From: Candidatus Levyibacteriota bacterium
Lineage (GTDB): Bacteria > Patescibacteriota > Microgenomatia > Levybacterales > UBA12049
Direction of reading: 5' to 3'
DNA length: 18,413 nt
Assembly (NCBI GenBank): GCA_016182225.1
Contig: JACOXV010000056.1
Location: 1 to 18,413, forward strand
Positions 18,369-18,413 of this stretch are shown here, piece by piece. The position numbers were made by a program, and so were the translations under genes. How positions within the stretch are numbered: the first letter of the stretch is position 1; each line of letters opens with the position of its first letter. Below the pieces are notes generated by a model that saw nothing but the letters and a program-made list of their open reading frames with translations, ran no database searches and was not told the origin of the DNA.

Positions 18369-18413
18369 GTTTTAAAGCTCACAATTCGTCTCTACCTCTG
18401 CGTCGCAAGTATC

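Overview
The window looks like an accessory, envelope-related stretch of a Candidate Phyla Radiation (Patescibacteria) genome, most likely Microgenomates-like. The reasons are low GC, small genes, many GT-C type membrane glycosyltransferases, low-complexity Asn/Asp-rich exported proteins with a sortase, many small GIY-YIG nucleases, tRNA genes without encoded CCA, and genes starting a few bases after a -10 box. TGA is used as a normal stop (for example at 1986-1988 and 11385-11387), so this is not a TGA-recoding lineage. The taxonomic call is inference; no marker gene is present.

Layout. 1-2000: tRNA-Lys (minus) and tRNA-Glu (plus) with three small GIY-YIG nuclease genes around them (one partial, one decayed and running into tRNA-Glu, one intact), plus a small MscS-related membrane protein. 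2091-3307: two leaderless genes of unknown function, one resembling a decayed protein kinase fold. 3355-10312: four large GT-C type membrane proteins, including a PIG-V-like mannosyltransferase and a tandem paralogous pair, interrupted by two small exported proteins. 10423-11387: a membrane-anchored DUF4352-like protein and a DUF2292/YezD-like protein. 11603-18248: a surface-protein island with four related Asn/Asp-rich repeat proteins built on a unit of about 90 residues, one carrying an LPITG sorting signal and followed at once by its likely sortase. A REP-associated tyrosine transposase, bracketed by its own palindromes, is inserted in this island.

How the parts may work together. The GT-C enzymes and the sortase/LPXTG pair both act at the outer face of the membrane, so the region is plausibly dedicated to building and glycosylating the cell surface. 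Two of the four repeat-protein genes are broken by indels, and other small tandem duplications lie in the same genes, so the island looks indel-prone.

Most unusual signal. Two minus-strand genes for exported proteins (5503-5781 and 17723-18248) share an RNA leader element: a 6-bp hairpin with a 9-nt loop lying 76-77 nt upstream of the Shine-Dalgarno sequence. The loop is complementary to the Shine-Dalgarno, and the single variable loop base changes together with the single variable Shine-Dalgarno base. The first copy also has an upstream terminator with a perfect competing antiterminator helix. I do not recognise this as a known riboswitch class, and the evidence is only two copies.
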